Positions 7,331 to 16,613 are shown, counted from the first letter of the stretch. The stretch: DNA of 64,000 nucleotides from Devosia sp. 66-14 (GCA_001899085.1 MKVB01000006.1:867064-931063), one strand, 5' to 3'. The notes: generated by a model not told the origin, from the letters alone. Numbers and translations: made by a program.

Positions 7331-8755
7331 ATGTCCCACTTTAGCCGTCGTTCCGTCCTGGGTGCTTTTGCGGCGTTCGGCGCCGCGTCGATGTTGCCGA
7401 TTGGCTCAACGCAATCCGGTGACCAGTTGCGTCGATTGACTGTCGCGCGGAGGACGCTGGATGTACTCGGACGTGCTGCTTCGGTCTTCAGCATTGTCGA
7501 CGAACATGGTGCTCCTGGAGTGGTCTTGCCCTCAGGGGAGCGCTTTCGCCTCGACCTCGATAACCGCGCCGAAACCGCGACGAGCATCCATTGGCACGGC
7601 CAGACACCGCCGCCTGAACTCGATGGGATCGCAGAGACTGGCTACGTGGCACCGCTCGCTTCCGGTGAGGTGCGCCCCTTCGATTTCATTCCCCGTGCCG
7701 GCACGCACTGGATGCATTCGCATCATGAGCTGCAGGAACAAAGCCTCATGACGGCGCCGCTTATCGTACGATCGCCTGAGGACGAGCAGGCCGACATCCA
7801 AGAGGTCGTCGTTATCGTCAACGACTTTTCTTTCAGGGATCCAGCTGAAATTTATGCCGAGCTCACCGGCGGCGGCACCATGGACCACGGCTCGATGAAA
7901 GGGATGGATCCCTCGAGCATGTCGATGGACGCAATGTCGTCTATGGCTGGCATGGACCTCAACGATGTCGAGTACGACGCATTTCTGGCCAACGATCGGA
8001 CGCTAGCCGATCCACTCGTGGTGACAACCGAGCGCAACGGCCGAGTGCGGTTGCGATTGATAAACGGAGCAGCTTCAACCGCGTTCTGGATTGACCTCGG
8101 AGAAACCAAGGCAACAGCCGTTGCGGTGGATGGCAACCCGATTGCCCCGGTGACAGCAGCACGGTTCCCGCTCGCCCAAGCGCAGCGCCTTGACCTTATC
8201 GTCGACATTGCCCAAGGGGCTATGGTTCCCGTGTTTGCTCAACGGGAAGGCGACATGGCTCGGACCGGACTCATCCTTGCCGCGCCTGGTGCAAAGATCG
8301 AGAAGCTGTCGGCCGTGGCGGATGCTGCGGCAAGTCCCGTTGACCTGTCTTTCGAAGGTTCGCTCCGTGCGGTCTCGGGTCTGTCCGCAAAGGCGGCAGA
8401 CGTTAGGCACTCCGTCATGCTCACCGGCAACATGTCTCCGTACTCCTGGAGCCTCGATGACAAGGTATGGGCCAATCGCCGCAAGCTTGAAGTCGCGGCG
8501 GGACAGCGCGTTGAACTGGAATTCATGAACCACACCATGATGGCCCATCCGATGCACCTGCACGGTCATCATTTCCAGGTTGTCTCAATCAACGGCAAAA
8601 GTCTCGCCGGGGCGATGCGCGATACCGTGTTGGTGCCGTCGATGGGGACAGTGGTGGTGGCATTTGACGCCGACAACCCCGGGCGTTGGCTGTACCACTG
8701 CCACAATCTGTACCACATGATGGCCGGTATGATGTCGGAACTCGTCTACGTCTGA
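7331..8755 (+). CDS. multicopper oxidase (CueO/CopA type), Tat-exported
   Basis: 474-aa periplasmic cuprous oxidase. A twin-arginine signal (FSRRSVLGAF, residues 4-13) fits export of the folded copper enzyme. The four copper-ligand motifs are present: HWHG (87-90), HWMHSHH (126-132), HPMHLHGHHF, and HCHNLYHMMAGMM near the end with a Met axial ligand. A Met-rich insert at 184-208 (MDHGSMKGMD, SMSMDAMSSMAGMD) resembles the Cu(I)-binding segment of CueO. A CueR-type promoter lies just upstream, so it is probably copper-induced with copA and copZ. Its role is oxidation of Cu(I) to less toxic Cu(II). Confidence 0.93.
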   Translation: MSHFSRRSVLGAFAAFGAASMLPIGSTQSGDQLRRLTVARRTLDVLGRAASVFSIVDEHGAPGVVLPSGERFRLDLDNRAETATSIHWHGQTPPPELDGIAETGYVAPLASGEVRPFDFIPRAGTHWMHSHHELQEQSLMTAPLIVRSPEDEQADIQEVVVIVNDFSFRDPAEIYAELTGGGTMDHGSMKGMDPSSMSMDAMSSMAGMDLNDVEYDAFLANDRTLADPLVVTTERNGRVRLRLINGAASTAFWIDLGETKATAVAVDGNPIAPVTAARFPLAQAQRLDLIVDIAQGAMVPVFAQREGDMARTGLILAAPGAKIEKLSAVADAAASPVDLSFEGSLRAVSGLSAKAADVRHSVMLTGNMSPYSWSLDDKVWANRRKLEVAAGQRVELEFMNHTMMAHPMHLHGHHFQVVSINGKSLAGAMRDTVLVPSMGTVVVAFDADNPGRWLYHCHNLYHMMAGMMSELVYV

Positions 8756-8827
8756 GAGGGTCGGCGCAGCACCTAACCATCATGCTGGGTTCCGCGCAGC
8801 CACAGCTTGGCCAAGGCAGGAGAAGAC

Positions 8828-9205
8828 ATGTACAATGCGCTCAAAACCGAGGTGTCTGAGGTACTCGGCATTACCAAGGATGCTCTGCACATTCACATTG
8901 GTTTGGCGATATTCCTTGGCGTCGCATTCATATTCAGGCGGCCGCTGACCAGTTGGATTCCTTGGTTGGTCTTGTTGGTCTTCGAACTTGTGAACGAGCT
9001 CATGGACATTTTCCACGTGCACAACGGCGCGATTGGTTTCGAGGTTGGAGACAGCGCTAAGGATGTGCTGAACACGATGTTCTGGCCTACGGCGGTGCTA
9101 TTCGCGGCGCGGTGGTTGCGGCGACGGAAAGAGAAAGTGGTGGAAATGCAGCTGCAACAAGCCCGCGCATCAGCCTATTCGGACGCCGCCCCCGAACGCG
9201 CTTAG
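8828..9205 (+). CDS. small integral membrane protein of unknown function
   Basis: 125 aa from the ATG at 8828, chosen because AGGAG lies just upstream; an in-frame ATG at 8807 lacks one. It has hydrophobic segments IHIGLAIFLGVAFIF, SWIPWLVLLVFELVNEL and MFWPTAVLFAARWL, with His residues at the helix ends (HIHIG, DIFHVHNG) and a basic/Gln-rich tail. It follows the multicopper oxidase by 72 bp and is probably co-transcribed. I do not recognise the family. Confidence 0.65.
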   Translation: MYNALKTEVSEVLGITKDALHIHIGLAIFLGVAFIFRRPLTSWIPWLVLLVFELVNELMDIFHVHNGAIGFEVGDSAKDVLNTMFWPTAVLFAARWLRRRKEKVVEMQLQQARASAYSDAAPERA

Positions 9206-9252
9206 TGGCGGTGCCTGAAGTACGATGTACTCTTGGTTAAAAAAGGGAACCC

Positions 9253-9588
9253 ATGCGCTTCATGGACATCTGCCTTCGCTGGCTGCTCATTGCGCTGATT
9301 GCCCTGTCTTCTACAGTCGCGCAACCATCTGCCGGTCAAGACGCGGTTTCCCTCTGGACGACGACGGAGAGTCTCTCTAGCGGCTCACCCATTCCGTGCA
9401 CCTCGCACGAGTGTCCAACCGTCCCCTGCCGCACTGCTTGCAGCGGGCAGGCTCCCCTGCCCCAAGCGGTCGCATTGCCGGCTTCGGCATTCCTCATGAC
9501 CAATTGCCAGGTCGCCCGCGCCACCGCGGCAGTCGGCATCACATCCCCACCTGAGCTGCGCCCTCCCTGCGTCGGTCCATCTATCTGA
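9253..9588 (+). CDS. small secreted Cys-rich protein, leader-ORF type (B)
   Basis: 111 aa. Signal sequence (about 1-25), cysteine stretch PCTSHECPTVPCRTAC, and a C-terminus with LRPPCVG. It lies immediately before a dsbA-like gene; the 63-bp gap holds a GC-rich hairpin (9611-9628). A perfect palindrome AGTAC-GAT-GTACT sits at 9219-9231, upstream of its start, and may be an operator. It shares the architecture of the other eight small ORFs described here: probable copper-responsive leader ORF or periplasmic metal-binding peptide. Confidence 0.6.
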   Translation: MRFMDICLRWLLIALIALSSTVAQPSAGQDAVSLWTTTESLSSGSPIPCTSHECPTVPCRTACSGQAPLPQAVALPASAFLMTNCQVARATAAVGITSPPELRPPCVGPSI

Positions 9589-9610
9589 CTTAGACGACTG
9601 CAAGGTACTC

Positions 9611-9628
9611 GCGGCCCCGTTTGGCCGC
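9611..9628 (+). other. hairpin between small Cys-rich ORF B and dsbA-like gene
   Basis: GCGGCC / GGCCGC with a 6-nt loop in the 63-bp gap before the dsbA-like gene. Position and size match the hairpins after other small secreted ORFs, which suggests attenuation. No U-tract is seen. Confidence 0.4.
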
Positions 9629-9651
9629 TGCGCGAATATGGCGAGGACGAC

Positions 9652-10395
9652 ATGAAACGACGTATATTTGGGACCAGCCACACCCTGGCCGTGAGCGCCG
9701 CGGTGCTGCTCGCTGGTGGAATGGTAGCCTGGGCAACTGTTTGGGGATTCGACCGAATTGCGGACGAGGTGCGCATCGGGGCGCTCGCTTCGGCAGAGTC
9801 AAACGCGCCGCAAGTTGCTGCTCCAATCGCGGTATCGTTCGATGACGTCTCGTTGAAGGACGCACCGTTCATCGGCTCGGCTACCGCTCCAGTGGGTATG
9901 GCGTACTGGTTCGACTACCAGTGCCCGTTCTGCCGGCGAGTGGAACAGGAGGTCATGCCCCGCCTAATCGAGGAGTATGTGAAGCCCGGCAAACTTCGCA
10001 TCTATTTCAAGGACTATCAGTTCCTTGGACGGGACTCCTACGAAGCTGCGGTCGCGTCACGGGCAGTATGGGAGGTCGCTCCCGAATTGTTTGGAGCGTG
10101 GCATAGCGCCCTGTTTGCGCGTCAGGATCGCGAGAACGGAGGCTGGGGTAATCGGGACGACATTTTCGCACTGCTCGAGACCATTCCTGGCCTTGATGTG
10201 AGCAAGGTGAAGCAGTTGATCACTCAGAAAGTCGATGAGTATGTCGCCCGCATGGACCGTGACCTTCAGGAAGGCGGTCGCTTTGGCGTCCAGGGAACTC
10301 CCGGCACTGTAATCGGTACGCGACTTATTTCCGGAGCCGAGCCATTTGAGGAGTTCCAGGCTGCGATCGAAGCCGTTTTGAACAAGACCCCTTGA
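9652..10395 (+). CDS. DsbA-family thiol oxidoreductase (second copy)
   Basis: 247 aa. N-terminal membrane anchor (LAVSAAVLLAGGMVAWATVW), active site FDYQCPFCRRVEQE, cis-Pro loop GVQGTPGTVIG. It is clearly paralogous to the protein at 2,783-3,508 over its length. Expected role: disulfide formation or repair in exported proteins under copper stress. It is headed by small ORF B and followed at 114 bp by a transglutaminase-like protein. Confidence 0.9.
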   Translation: MKRRIFGTSHTLAVSAAVLLAGGMVAWATVWGFDRIADEVRIGALASAESNAPQVAAPIAVSFDDVSLKDAPFIGSATAPVGMAYWFDYQCPFCRRVEQEVMPRLIEEYVKPGKLRIYFKDYQFLGRDSYEAAVASRAVWEVAPELFGAWHSALFARQDRENGGWGNRDDIFALLETIPGLDVSKVKQLITQKVDEYVARMDRDLQEGGRFGVQGTPGTVIGTRLISGAEPFEEFQAAIEAVLNKTP

Positions 10396-10509
10396 GGGGA
10401 TGGTAAGCAGAACCTAAAGGTCCACGCCGCAATTTGGCGCAAAGTTTTCTGACAATTCTTTGGATCGCTAAAGCGGCGGCGGCGAATGTCGGCTCAACAG
10501 GGGGCCAAC

Positions 10510-11112
10510 ATGAAATCCGTCGCCGCGCTCGCGCTGCTTGCTTTGTTCTTTGCGACTCCGGTCATTGCCAGCACCGACGAGTTCACAGATCCGGCGTACG
10601 CTCAAGTGCAGGGGCCAACCAGCACCCCAATCGGCCACTACGAATTTTGCAGGTCACACGAAAGCGAATGCGGGGCGCTCAGCGGGCCGTCGGCGACGAC
10701 GCTTACCGAGGAGCTGTGGGCTCAACTGCAGCAAACAAACAACGCGGTCAACGCGAACATAGCCCCGGTGACTGACCAGGACCTCTACAGGGTCGCCGAA
10801 TACTGGGCCTATCCAAACGGCGCGGGCGACTGCGAAGATTATGTGCTCGAAAAGCGTCGAGAACTTCTGGCGACGGGTTGGCCGGCGACGACACTGCTGA
10901 TGACCGTCGTTCGCAAGAAGAATGGCGAAGGACATGCGGTTCTGCTTGTCCGCACGGACCGCGGTGATCTCGCCCTCGATAACCTCGACGGCGAGATTCA
11001 CCTTTGGAACGAGACGCCCTACTCCTACCTCAAACGTCAGTCGCAGACCGACGCTTCCAAATGGGTCGACCTTGATGACGATCGCATCATTCAGGTGGCG
11101 TCGATGCATTGA
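10510..11112 (+). CDS. BTLCP-type transglutaminase-like cysteine peptidase
   Basis: 200-aa secreted protein from the ATG at 10510 (GGGGG ribosome site just upstream). After the signal peptide the transglutaminase-like triad is visible: GDCEDYV (Cys), EGHAVLLV (His) and a downstream DNLDG (Asp). Members of this bacterial family (DUF920) are periplasmic and often partner LapD-type or envelope proteins; the substrate is unknown. It ends 26 bp inside the 3' end of the convergent PBP gene. Its neighbours suggest an envelope role. Confidence 0.85.
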   Translation: MKSVAALALLALFFATPVIASTDEFTDPAYAQVQGPTSTPIGHYEFCRSHESECGALSGPSATTLTEELWAQLQQTNNAVNANIAPVTDQDLYRVAEYWAYPNGAGDCEDYVLEKRRELLATGWPATTLLMTVVRKKNGEGHAVLLVRTDRGDLALDNLDGEIHLWNETPYSYLKRQSQTDASKWVDLDDDRIIQVASMH

Positions 11113-12817
11113 CGAGGCTGGCCTGCAGTTCGGGCGGCACCAGGTACGCATCGAGCGTATCGTCGAAATTGGGTGGAAGTCCGAGCATCGGCGCGGTGCG
11201 CTGAATGATCCGGCCGGCGACTTCGCCCGCGTTCCAACCTGCCGTGGTCCCCGATGTCGGGCCTTCAGCCTTCGGTTCATCCACGATCACAAGCAGCACA
11301 TACTGCGGATCGTCGATTGGGAAGGCGGCGGCAAACGTGTTGAGGTTCTTTTCCGAGGAGTAGCGGCCGTCGATCACCTTCTCAGCGGTGCCGGTCTTAC
11401 CACCGACCCGATAGCCGCTAGCGATCTTGTTCATCCGCGTACCCGAGCCGTCGAGTGCGTTTAGCCGCATGAGATATCGTATCCGAGTACTGGTGCCTTC
11501 AGAGACCACCCGCCGGTATGTTCGCTGCGCATCCGCAAGCGAACGTGGATAGAACGTCGGCACAATGTAGTTGCCCCCATTGACGAGAGCTACCATGGCC
11601 GCGGCCATGTGAAGGGGGGTGATGCTCAACCCGTGCCCAAAGGCCGCGGTCGCCGCGGTCACGTCTGAAAATACCTTGGGGACGTTGGTTCTGGCGCGCT
11701 CCGGCAGCTCCGTTACGAGCGGATCATCAAACCCAATTTTGGTGAGGAAGGCCCGGTACTCGTCCTTGCCGAGCGCCTGGACCATTTTGATCGTCCCGAC
11801 GTTCGATGAGTATTTGTAGATTTCGGGTACGGTGAGGATGCGATTTTGCCCGTGAAAGTCGTTGATCGTGAATCGACCGAACCGCACACCGCTGCTGGCA
11901 TCGAAGCTATCGAGCAGTGTCACTCTTCCGCTATCGAGCGCCGCCGCAAATGCGATGGATTTGAACGTCGAGCCCAGTTCGTATGCGCCTGCGGTGATCC
12001 GGTTGAGGCGTCCCTCAAGCAGCGCCGAAACCGGCTCGTTGGAATCGAAGTCGGGCAGCGAGGCCAGGGCCACGATCTCGCCGGTCTTTGCGTTGATCAT
12101 CACTCCCGCTGAGGCAATTGCCTGGTAGCGCAGAAGAGCGTCGGACAACTCTGACCACATGGCGTACTGTACCCGCAGGTCGATCGACAGTCTGACCGGT
12201 GAAAGCGTCTGCTCACGCGCGATGCCAATGTTCTGCAGCAACGCGATACCCGTTTCATCAACTGCCTTCTCCATTCCCGAGATGCCTTGGCTGTCAATGT
12301 TCGTCGTGCCGACCAAGTGCGAACTTTCCGAGCCGCCTGGGTAGAATCGTTTGCTCTCGGTCAAATAGTCGATTCCCGGCAAACCGAGCGCCATGATCTG
12401 CTCCCGGACGGCAGGGCTAACCTCTCGCTTGATCCAAACAAATCCCTTGTCGCCGGTCAGGCGATCGCGCAACTCGGTGGCGTTGAGTTCAGGGACGACG
12501 GAACGCAGCTTCGTCACTGCTTCCTCGAGGTCGACGATCCGCCGCGGTTCGCCGAAAATGGATGGCACACGAATGTCCACCGCCAGGTCGAGACCGTTGC
12601 GATCAAGTAGCGGAGGTCTCGAAGCCTCAATGGCATCGCGCTCGCGCCCTTCAATTGCCGTGGTTGGTCCGGTCTGCGTGTATTGGGTGAGCCGAAATCC
12701 GACGACCGCGAAGATCATCACCATAACCAAAACGACAACGCGGATGCGCGAACGCACCATCCGGTCCTGACTGCGGCGAATGCCGACAATCGTGATATCT
12801 AGGCCGGTCAAAGCCAT
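11087..12817 (-). CDS. PBP2/FtsI-type class B penicillin-binding protein (accessory copy)
   Basis: 576 aa. Single N-terminal membrane anchor (about 24-44), PBP-dimerisation region, then the transpeptidase domain with SxxK (Ser283-Lys286 in GSTFKS), SxN (Ser337-Asn339 in YSSNVG) and KTG (Lys474 in GGKTGTAEK). It crosslinks peptidoglycan by the D,D route. A housekeeping ftsI normally sits in the dcw cluster; this copy is isolated in a copper island. It follows the His-rich ORF C by 66 bp with a hairpin between. GAGG upstream of the ATG at 12817 supports the start. Confidence 0.92.
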   Translation of the reverse strand: MALTGLDITIVGIRRSQDRMVRSRIRVVVLVMVMIFAVVGFRLTQYTQTGPTTAIEGRERDAIEASRPPLLDRNGLDLAVDIRVPSIFGEPRRIVDLEEAVTKLRSVVPELNATELRDRLTGDKGFVWIKREVSPAVREQIMALGLPGIDYLTESKRFYPGGSESSHLVGTTNIDSQGISGMEKAVDETGIALLQNIGIAREQTLSPVRLSIDLRVQYAMWSELSDALLRYQAIASAGVMINAKTGEIVALASLPDFDSNEPVSALLEGRLNRITAGAYELGSTFKSIAFAAALDSGRVTLLDSFDASSGVRFGRFTINDFHGQNRILTVPEIYKYSSNVGTIKMVQALGKDEYRAFLTKIGFDDPLVTELPERARTNVPKVFSDVTAATAAFGHGLSITPLHMAAAMVALVNGGNYIVPTFYPRSLADAQRTYRRVVSEGTSTRIRYLMRLNALDGSGTRMNKIASGYRVGGKTGTAEKVIDGRYSSEKNLNTFAAAFPIDDPQYVLLVIVDEPKAEGPTSGTTAGWNAGEVAGRIIQRTAPMLGLPPNFDDTLDAYLVPPELQASLVNASTPPE

Positions 12818-12845
12818 AGGAAAACCTCATGTCATGAGTAGGCGA

Positions 12846-12865
12846 AACGGCCTTCACAGGCCGTT
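12846..12865 (-). other. hairpin between His-rich ORF C and the PBP gene
   Basis: AACGGCC / GGCCGTT with a 6-nt loop in the 66-bp gap. A second short dyad (TTCGAGCTCGAA) follows at about 12864-12875. A possible attenuator between the leader-type ORF and the PBP. Confidence 0.45.
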
Positions 12866-12883
12866 CGAGCTCGAAACGTGAGG

Positions 12884-13210
12884 TCAGGTACGCGGGGGTC
12901 GCTTGAGGCCGAATTCGATCGAGAAACGCCGGCTCAGCGTGCTCGCTTTCAGGGGGTGATGTTCACGCGGTGCCAAAGTGAACCGTAGCGACGACATCAT
13001 CCCAGGCGTGGCATGGGCATGCTCGGCGCTCGCATGGGTATGGCCATGGGCGGCGCTATGCGTCTGGCTCGCGGAGTGAGCGACGGCAACACTCATCGAA
13101 GCATCGCCCAGCCGATCCCAACCCAACGCCTGGCTGGGCGACAGGTGTGTGAAGCTCGTCAGGACGACGAGCACCAGGATGAGCAGACGGTGGATAACGA
13201 TTTTGAGCAT
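12884..13210 (-). CDS. small secreted His-rich protein, leader-ORF type (C)
   Basis: 108 aa. Signal (about 1-28), then a His-rich stretch (HSASQTHSAAHGHTHAS, EHAHATPGMM), APREHHP, and the tail GLKRPPRT. No Cys. It is divergent from Cys-rich ORF D and stands upstream of the PBP gene. The motif GTTAACCAAAC, 34 bp before its start, also occurs 38 bp before the His-rich ORF I at 34,614. Likely binds copper or zinc, or acts as a copper-responsive leader. Confidence 0.65.
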   Translation of the reverse strand: MLKIVIHRLLILVLVVLTSFTHLSPSQALGWDRLGDASMSVAVAHSASQTHSAAHGHTHASAEHAHATPGMMSSLRFTLAPREHHPLKASTLSRRFSIEFGLKRPPRT

Positions 13211-13250
13211 CTGTGGAAGCGCGTGCCTCCAAATTGTCGCCTTGGTTTGG

Positions 13251-13266
13251 TTAACGCTCTGTTACA
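13251..13266 (-). promoter_or_regulatory. candidate regulator site between divergent ORFs C and D
   Basis: TTAACGCTCTGTTACA on the plus strand. It matches TTAACATTCTGTAACA at 21190-21205 in 13 of 16 positions. On the minus strand both read as approximate 10-bp direct repeats (GTWAC-N5-GTTAA), typical of OmpR-family response regulators. The adjoining GTTAACCAAAC is shared with 34565-34575. The regulator is not identified. Confidence 0.4.
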
Positions 13267-13340
13267 TGTCGCAGGCTGGGGGCGAGACAATTCACCACGC
13301 TTGTCTACGCGAACATCGGTCGGCACAGTAGAAAGTACCT

Positions 13341-13670
13341 ATGAGCGCCTCGCTACGACTCGTCCTGATAGTGCTGTTGACGGCTATTCTCGGCTACGCG
13401 AGCGTGGCCGCGGCGGCGCATGGTGCCTCGAATGGCGTTCGGCAGGACACTTCCGTGGCTACCGAACAGGTCCGCCCCGACTGCGGTGATGCCTGCGTGC
13501 ATGGTGCCCCGATCTGTGTCGACATGTGCGCGGCCACATTCGCTGGTTTGCCGAGTGCAGCTACTGAAGACGGCTTTGGCCGCTTGAAGGCGCCCCACGA
13601 GCCTTGGCCTATCGTGCCTATGACGGGGCTCGTTTCCTCGCCGCTGCTTCTTCCTCCTATCGCATCGTGA
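13341..13670 (+). CDS. small secreted Cys-rich protein, leader-ORF type (D)
   Basis: 109 aa. Signal (about 1-25), cysteine cluster RPDCGDACVHGAPICVDMC, and a C-terminal PLLLPPIAS. It is similar in pattern to ORF H at 34,152 (SSCEACRLHTIPSCVELCVG and NPPIA tail), so D and H look paralogous. It stands upstream of the M23 endopeptidase gene with a short hairpin (13680-13695) between. Confidence 0.62.
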   Translation: MSASLRLVLIVLLTAILGYASVAAAAHGASNGVRQDTSVATEQVRPDCGDACVHGAPICVDMCAATFAGLPSAATEDGFGRLKAPHEPWPIVPMTGLVSSPLLLPPIAS

Positions 13671-13679
13671 CGTACTGAC

Positions 13680-13695
13680 ACCGGCCTGAGCCGGT
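13680..13695 (+). other. short hairpin after Cys-rich ORF D
   Basis: ACCGGC / GCCGGT with a 4-nt loop (CTGA), starting 10 bp after the stop of ORF D and about 100 bp before the M23 gene. Weak terminator or attenuator candidate. Confidence 0.4.
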
Positions 13696-13795
13696 GATCA
13701 GCATTCAGGACGGCATGATTGGGCTGCCCCGATCCGTGTCCGTTGCCCTGTGTTCTCGTACTCCAGAAGCAGTCTGGAGTGACCGTAGGACGACC

Positions 13796-15799
13796 ATGCG
13801 ATCATTTGGACTACCTGACGCGAAAGTCGCGGCTTTTGTGCGCCATAGCGGTACGACGCGAAAGATCAATGTCAACGCCCTCCACTTGAGTGGGTGGAGC
13901 GATGAACCAGCGCTGACACTCAAATCCACCGAGGGGGACCATCCCCACGGACGCGAGCTGAGCATAGGCTGGCTGGCTGGTACCGTGATGACCGGCCTTA
14001 CGTCGGTTCTGCTGATGGGAGCGGCACTCTACGTCTCGTTTGAGGGCCAGGACACCTTTTCAACCGCCTACGAGGCGTTGCAGCTGCTCACCACGCGGCC
14101 CAGCGATTTGCTTTTGGACATGGGTCTGAAAAGTGACCGCGTGCGCCCCGTAGCGCAAACAAAGTCGGATTATGAGCTCGTCGACGCTTCAGTTCGAGAG
14201 CTCACCGGGGACCGTTCAATCATCCGCAAGCAATCGTTCGTCCGTATCCGCGCAACCCTTGCTACAGCCGCAACCGCGTTGGCCGCCAACGTGCCGAATT
14301 ATGACCCGGTCGCACTCCTCGAAACGGAAATGCCCAGTCAAACAGCGCAACTCTCCGTCGCCACCAATCCGGAGCTGTACGGAACAAGTGTCGATGGCGA
14401 GGTATCGATTAAGGCGTCACCGCTGCCCAGCACTTTGGTCCCCGCGGCGAGTATTACCGATGCGCAAGCTGCGCGGTTTGTGACTGAAACCGTCGAAAAC
14501 CTATATGCGGAGGGCGGGGCCTCCGCCTCGGCGTACGCCCCCTCGCCGGGCGACGTTCGAGACCTTGGCATCGTCAACGCTGGCATAAGTGGAATCGCCG
14601 AGAACGTTACGGTGCTCGCAAAGACCTCGGCACGAGAAACCCGCCTAGGTCGATCGGAGCGAATCGTAACGATGCGAGAAGGGGGACCGCTCAAGGACGT
14701 ACTCCTTAAGAACGGCTTTGACCAACGCTCCTACCCCATGCTCGTCGCTTCGCTAAGCAACGTCATCCCTGCTGCAGTCATGCCTCCGAACTCGCGGCTC
14801 AGAATTCTCATGGGCCCCTCGAGGAGGGCCGACACACTCATTCCCTACCGCCTAAGCATTTATTTCTCTGATGACGCGACCGGTGCCATCCGCCACGCAG
14901 CCACGGCGGCGCTGACCGACCGAGGCAACTACGTCCTCGGCGCTGCGCCACCCGACATCACCTTCCCGAAGGAAGATACGGAGGAGGTGAACGTGAACAA
15001 TCTCCCCACCATCTATCGCGCCATCTGGGAAACCGCCCGCAAGCACGACGTAGACGATGCCATCACACAGCGCATCATCGCCATGTTCGCCTACGACGTC
15101 GAATTGTCGAAGCGCGTCGCTCCCGGAGACAGCATTGAAATACTGGAGACCGCGCCTGATGGTTCCGGTCGCGGCGACCTCCTTTACGCCGCACTGTCCC
15201 TGGGCGGCGTGTCGCGGGAATTGTACCGGTATCGCTCAAACGATGGCAGCGTTGATTTCTACGATCCTGACGGCGAGACCGGTAAGCGCTTCCTCACTCG
15301 GCGGCCAGTAAAGGGCGGCGGGCGCATCGCAAGTCGGTTCGGCTATCGCGTGCACCCAATATTCAAAACGCGGAAGCTGCACACCGGTGCCGACTTCGCC
15401 GCGCCGCTCGGAACTCCAATTTATGCCGCAGGCGACGGCGTGGTTGATCGGGCCCAATGGGTCTCGGGCTATGGAAAGTACGTCGAACTCAATCATGTAA
15501 ACAGCTTCAAAACTGCCTACGCGCATATGAGCCGAATAGCCGACGGGCTCAAACCCGGCATGATGGTCCGACAAGGTCAGGTTATCGGCTATGTCGGGTC
15601 GACCGGCAACTCAACCGGCAATCACCTGCACTATGAGATTCGCGTCAACGGTCGGCCCGTTGATCCGCTGAGCGTGAAGCTGCCTCGCGACAAAGCCTTG
15701 GCTGCGCAGGATCAAACCAGCTTTGCGCAAACTGTCGCGCAGATCCGTGAACTTATGCAGCGGTCGGCAACGCCAGGTTTGGTGGTCGCAGCACAATGA
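13796..15799 (+). CDS. M23-family peptidoglycan endopeptidase, membrane-anchored
   Basis: 667 aa from the ATG at 13796 (TAGGAC upstream; the longer frame lacks a ribosome site). One membrane segment near residue 65-85 (GWLAGTVMTGLTSVLLMGAA), a long extracytoplasmic region resembling the alphaproteobacterial DUF-type insert before M23, then the lasmotin/lysostaphin fold: SRFGYRVHPIF, HTGADFAAPLGTP (His/Asp zinc ligands), AYAHMSR and NHLHYEIRVNG. All zinc-ligand motifs are intact, so it is probably active in cutting peptide crosslinks. It is part of the unit ORF D - M23 - L,D-transpeptidase - YtkA-like - methyltransferase. Confidence 0.9.
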   Translation: MRSFGLPDAKVAAFVRHSGTTRKINVNALHLSGWSDEPALTLKSTEGDHPHGRELSIGWLAGTVMTGLTSVLLMGAALYVSFEGQDTFSTAYEALQLLTTRPSDLLLDMGLKSDRVRPVAQTKSDYELVDASVRELTGDRSIIRKQSFVRIRATLATAATALAANVPNYDPVALLETEMPSQTAQLSVATNPELYGTSVDGEVSIKASPLPSTLVPAASITDAQAARFVTETVENLYAEGGASASAYAPSPGDVRDLGIVNAGISGIAENVTVLAKTSARETRLGRSERIVTMREGGPLKDVLLKNGFDQRSYPMLVASLSNVIPAAVMPPNSRLRILMGPSRRADTLIPYRLSIYFSDDATGAIRHAATAALTDRGNYVLGAAPPDITFPKEDTEEVNVNNLPTIYRAIWETARKHDVDDAITQRIIAMFAYDVELSKRVAPGDSIEILETAPDGSGRGDLLYAALSLGGVSRELYRYRSNDGSVDFYDPDGETGKRFLTRRPVKGGGRIASRFGYRVHPIFKTRKLHTGADFAAPLGTPIYAAGDGVVDRAQWVSGYGKYVELNHVNSFKTAYAHMSRIADGLKPGMMVRQGQVIGYVGSTGNSTGNHLHYEIRVNGRPVDPLSVKLPRDKALAAQDQTSFAQTVAQIRELMQRSATPGLVVAAQ

Positions 15800-15902
15800 G
15801 CACCTGAATCCTCCTCTCACCGCGCGCAGGCAGCTGCTTTCCATCGGACGCGTGCCTGCTCACCTCAACCCAAGCATTTTCGTACAACCGTGGAGTATAC
15901 CA

Positions 15903-16592
15903 ATGAGCAACCCATTCCGCCGACTGCGCTCCTCATTGATTTCGGCAGCGCCATCGAGACGCATTTTTCTGTTGGGCGCCGCTGCGCTGGCTGCCGGAGG
16001 CAGCGCAACAGCTTCGGCCGGCCAAGACCGCGAGGCAATGAGGGCGTCATTGTCTGAGGCCAGGCGCTACTATGCGGCAACGCATGATGGTCCATTCGTT
16101 ATCGAGGCAGTCGACCTGAAGAAACTGCGGCCAGCCTTCTACCGACAGGTCGTCGACTATGAGACCAAGGAAGCCCCTGGGACTGTCGTTGTCGATACTC
16201 ACAGTCGCTTTCTCTACCTGACGGGTAAGGCCGGGACTGCCCTGCGATACGGCGTCGGTATCGGTCGCGAAGGCTTTTCTTGGTCTGGACGCGGCGAAAT
16301 ACTCATCAAGAAGATTTGGCCGACATGGACACCACCGGCGGAAATGATCCGCAGGCAGCCTGAGCTTGCCTCATATGGAAGCGGCATGTCGCCCGGCCCC
16401 GACAATCCTTTGGGGGCACGGGCCCTGTACATCTATCGAGGTGGCGTCGACACTCTGTACCGGCTCCACGGCAGCAGCGACGTGACATCGATCGGGCAAG
16501 CGGTATCGAGCGGCTGTGTTCGGCTGCTGCAACAAGACATCATCGACCTTTATGAGCGAGTGCCCGAACACACGCCAATTGTGGTCCTTTGA
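15903..16592 (+). CDS. L,D-transpeptidase (YkuD/ErfK family)
   Basis: 229 aa from the ATG at 15903. Signal with a twin-arginine-like motif (PSRRIFLLGAAALAAGG), then the YkuD domain: VVVDTHSRFLYLT, LHGSSDVTSIG and the catalytic SSGCVRL (Cys nucleophile). These enzymes make 3-3 crosslinks or attach proteins to peptidoglycan. Copper is known to inhibit L,D-transpeptidases, which makes the copper-island location notable. It lies 103 bp after the M23 gene and 21 bp before the YtkA-like gene. Confidence 0.92.
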   Translation: MSNPFRRLRSSLISAAPSRRIFLLGAAALAAGGSATASAGQDREAMRASLSEARRYYAATHDGPFVIEAVDLKKLRPAFYRQVVDYETKEAPGTVVVDTHSRFLYLTGKAGTALRYGVGIGREGFSWSGRGEILIKKIWPTWTPPAEMIRRQPELASYGSGMSPGPDNPLGARALYIYRGGVDTLYRLHGSSDVTSIGQAVSSGCVRLLQQDIIDLYERVPEHTPIVVL

Positions 16593-16613
16593 ACGTCAGC
16601 CTGAGGTTGCGTG

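Noticed and set aside
6952-7587. Minus-strand frame before and over the multicopper oxidase
   Set aside because: Overlaps the oxidase start and the CueR-type promoter; no recognisable protein features.
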